From Trichostrongylus colubriformis (Eukaryota; Nematoda; Chromadorea; Rhabditida; Trichostrongylidae): DNA of 64,000 bases. The stretch is taken from positions 33,939,426 to 34,003,425 of the forward strand of contig OZ022256.1 in assembly GCA_963978905.1 (NCBI GenBank), in the 5' to 3' direction. Both the position numbers and the translations under genes were made by a program. Below are positions 61,368 to 64,000 of this stretch, piece after piece (the first letter of the stretch is position 1; the number at the start of each line of letters is the position of its first letter). The notes beneath the pieces were generated by a model. That model saw only the letters and a program-made list of their open reading frames with translations. It did not search any database and was not told where the DNA came from.

Positions 61368-63644
61368 AAAGGTCGAAAGGAAGAAAGTGCACAGAGATCC
61401 AACTACAGGTGCAAGGAGTTACTGCAGTGTAACAGCTCAGGACTACGTAATAGACAAATATTTTATTAACGAAGACTGGTGTTGCGGATTCTAACATACA
61501 TTACAAACAAAGCTATCACTATCTATCGACTTCAACAACAACTATCGACATCAACACAATATCAATTACAACAATTATCAACACAACCGTTATCACGATC
61601 TTCTGTGATGCGACATGTACTATTATAGACTTCTTAAATCAACAAAAAATAGCTGTTCGAAAAGAGTAAATAACCGAGAACCAGTATTAAAAACTTCTAG
61701 AACTGCCTAGAATTCTCAAAGCACCAAGCAAATTTGTCAAATGTGGGTATCAATCGCGACAGTACTGAAACAATGTGCATCCCAGGGTCAGGCTTGCGTG
61801 AGAATCATATGAAAGAAAGCAGTTATCCAGCAAGAAAAAGTTCGGCTAAGGCAAATGACCACTAACCACAGTAGCATAGGTAAACTGGTCTTGACCCTAA
61901 ATTCAACACAATTGACACAATGTGTGTAAGACAATGTGAGACATCCAAAATTTATTCCAAAAGACTCAAAACAGCTTTCACAAAAACCGGTTGCAAAAAT
62001 GTTTGCAAAAGATATTTGAGCCTTATAGGCAAGCTTTCGGCGCCTAGCGCCTTTATCAAGCCTGAAAATGTACAAATTAGATGTTATTTATAGACCCTGT
62101 TCAAGAGTCTACAGGCGTATTTGTAATTTAACAACTTACTGCTGCTACAGGACCACTGTACTTAACAATGACAAATGACACAACTAATGCATATGTACAC
62201 AACAATTAGTCTCATCATTCTGCAAATATTTGCAGCCTAAAGGTAATTCGAGATTCATCAAAGAAAGGCAGACCATTTCAATCATTAGCGAGCAAACAAT
62301 ACCAGTAACAAAAATATGCTGTGAGCTAAAAAGATCACTGCGCTACTCTGAGCAGTTTCAAAATGTACGCCAAGATCCTCTTCCAAAGAGCGAGAAAGAA
62401 AGTGCAACCAAAAGGGAGGTGATATTCTGCCCAAGAACGAAATTTACGGGATATGAAATAAAGTTTTCCAAACAATAACTATAAAGTGCCAATAAATGGA
62501 CTGTTCCATATGGTCTGGGTACTGTGACTGGAGCAAAAAGAAGGCAGCCGCAATCCCGAGCTTACAGATTAATCTTCTTAGGATTGAACTACCTTCTATA
62601 ACACTGCACAAGGCTTCTATAAGACGTCGAAGAACAACAAAAATTGGGAGGTTTATGCTAAGCAAATTCATTACGTCACAATATGACACGAAACAAGCTT
62701 TTATCAATGAGCTAGAAAGCACTGGGTTAAAAGATTTTCTTATGATCGTACTCATCATCTGACAGCTCAGTGATTTCATATTGCGCTTGAGGAGGCAAAG
62801 AAGATGGTCTGACCCTAATGCAGGTGTCAGCAGGACGTTTCTGAGCTCGTCTCAATAACTTGAGTTGGAATTACAGTGAGATGAAGACGCCGATGAATCA
62901 CCCGTTGTGGCGTTATCTTGATCACTCATCACAAACGGAACACTTTCTTGAAATCTGGACAGGCAAGATTTTATGCCTGTGTGTGCCTCGAAAATCGTGA
63001 AATATGATTTTTAAAACTCAAATGTACGTCATAAGCATCCTTGAATGATTGCCTTTGCAACCAAAGCAACGTAGCCAAAATACTCACATTAATGCCACTA
63101 GCAGCTGGACCGAACGGATGTCGAAACAAGTGGAAAATACAGCTCTACGGATGATTTCGAATCTTTCAACTTCAAGTTTACATGATTACAATCCACCAGA
63201 ATCAAGGTACAATAAAATCATAATCAAGATCATTCTTTGATGAATGCATCCCAAAAAACAATGCAAATATTCAATAAATTACATCTCCGTGAAATTAATT
63301 AACTTTCGAAATGCAGCTGTTCACCGTACTTATTCACATCCTCACTGAAAATACTTGACCATGAGCATTAAATAACCCTCTCGGAAATGACGGTGCATAT
63401 ATCAGATGAATGCAGTGGTAGGGGCAAGTAATCTGTATTATTCACTCCATCTTTAACCGGTGGACGCTTTCACCACGAAAGCCTTTCATCTGAAAGCAAA
63501 CCTTAGTAAATTTTGCAATTTAGAGTCTGAAGAAGTCAAAGTAATATGATGGAAATGAAGTCAACCGCGAGCAGTAGCCGCTTTTTGGAGAAGCGGAACG
63601 TAATAGGAATGGTACTAATCCGATTCTCAGATATCCCATTGCAG
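61368..63644. other. Intergenic, mostly unassigned
   Basis: 61500-61600 has CAACAACAACTATCGACATC-like repeats similar to the arms of the 32534 element near 33530. At 62020-62060 a GGCAAGCTTTCGGCGCCTAG then CGCCTTTATCAAGCC palindrome-rich block lies inside a 95-residue minus-strand frame reading GARRRKLAYKAQISF; it looks like a dispersed repeat. ORFs at 62230-62478 and 62496-62779 are unassigned. Confidence 0.4.
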
Positions 63645-63782
63645 GTGGGTGCAGAAAGCAAAACCATTATTGCCGTCGCAAGGATTGCGCAAACAAGGTA
63701 CTTTTTAGAGGGGTTCCTTTGCTACGTGTTTGAATTCGCGAACGGTGAGAGGGCGAGTCCACCTATCGGTGTTGAAGATGTA

Positions 63783-63964
63783 AGATGAGAGGAAGAACTA
63801 CCAAATTCAGGTAAGAAAAGACTCCTAACCCTTGCTACATGTATCCACATTTAATACTTCAGGTGGTGAACGGAAATCAGTTTGTTAGAGATCCCGTCGT
63901 CATCCCACCCGCTTGTTTACCTATGAAGAACGCGCACGAAAAAGTGACGCATATGGTATACAAG
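63783..63964 (+). CDS. Probable 5' portion of another + strand gene (partial, unknown)
   Basis: A frame ending DERKNYQIQ at ~63811 meets a CAG/GTAAGA donor; a 51-bp intron ends in TACTTCAG, and the next exon 63863-63964 continues in phase with VVNGNQFVRDPVVIPPACLP, MKNAHEKVTHMVYK and a GTAGTG donor. The tight intron, consistent phase and composition suggest a real gene. Upstream, another exon-like segment (VGAESKTIIAVARIAQT, from ~63645) may belong to it, but the linking is unclear. The family is not recognised and the gene runs off the window. Confidence 0.35.
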
Positions 63965-64000
63965 GTAGTGCTTTTGCTTGGAGCTTATAGAAGCCTCCAC

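Noticed and set aside
61788..62075. 95-residue minus-strand ORF with a hydrophobic C-terminal part.
   Set aside because: The conserved-looking GARRRKLAYKAQISF stretch coincides with a palindromic GGCGCCTAGCGCC block typical of a dispersed repeat; no gene structure found.

Overview
The window looks like a nematode chromosome, probably a clade V parasite of the hookworm/strongylid type. Reasons: introns are bounded by GT and a TTTTCAG-like acceptor, many are only 50-75 bp, there are no bacterial operons, and both introns and intergenic space are packed with short inverted-repeat transposons, including a mariner-derived foldback. The species assignment is inference.

One gene fills positions 1599-47983 on the + strand. 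It encodes the orthologue of ASCC3 (activating signal cointegrator 1 complex subunit 3), a Ski2-like/Brr2-like double-cassette helicase. I could reconstruct 58 exons by hand. Intron phases agree at every junction and the total is 6735 nt (2244 codons plus stop), close to the roughly 2200 residues of human ASCC3. Both helicase cassettes keep their Walker A, DExH, SAT/STA and GRAGRP motifs, so the gene looks intact. The N-terminal region is at 1599-3514, a linker at 12.5-13.2 kb, cassette 1 at 13.3-24.9 kb, the first Sec63 region at 25.1-29.2 kb, cassette 2 at 30.0-39.0 kb and the second Sec63 region at 39.1-48.0 kb.

The large introns (9.0, 5.1, 4.5 and 4.0 kb) are built from mobile-element debris: 3-bp-TSD inverted-repeat elements (TSD TAA, TTA or ATA) sharing a GGC(C)GC-TTCATACTTTGCG-type end, a 1.33-kb foldback inserted inside an older repeat, a 3.09-kb element with about 1.2-kb terminal inverted repeats, CCAGTTGG-ended elements, and satellite-like arrays of a ~146-bp unit rich in TGATAAG motifs.

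Downstream of ASCC3 (48-64 kb) no complete gene could be recognised. The stretch holds a mariner 3'-end foldback (52.4-53.1 kb), a decayed retroelement Gag zinc-knuckle remnant (58.9-59.2 kb) between ~150-bp direct repeats, a possible minus-strand exon near 60.7 kb and the probable beginning of another + strand gene after 63.7 kb that runs out of the window.

All family calls were made by eye from translated sequence and remembered family features; no database search was run.
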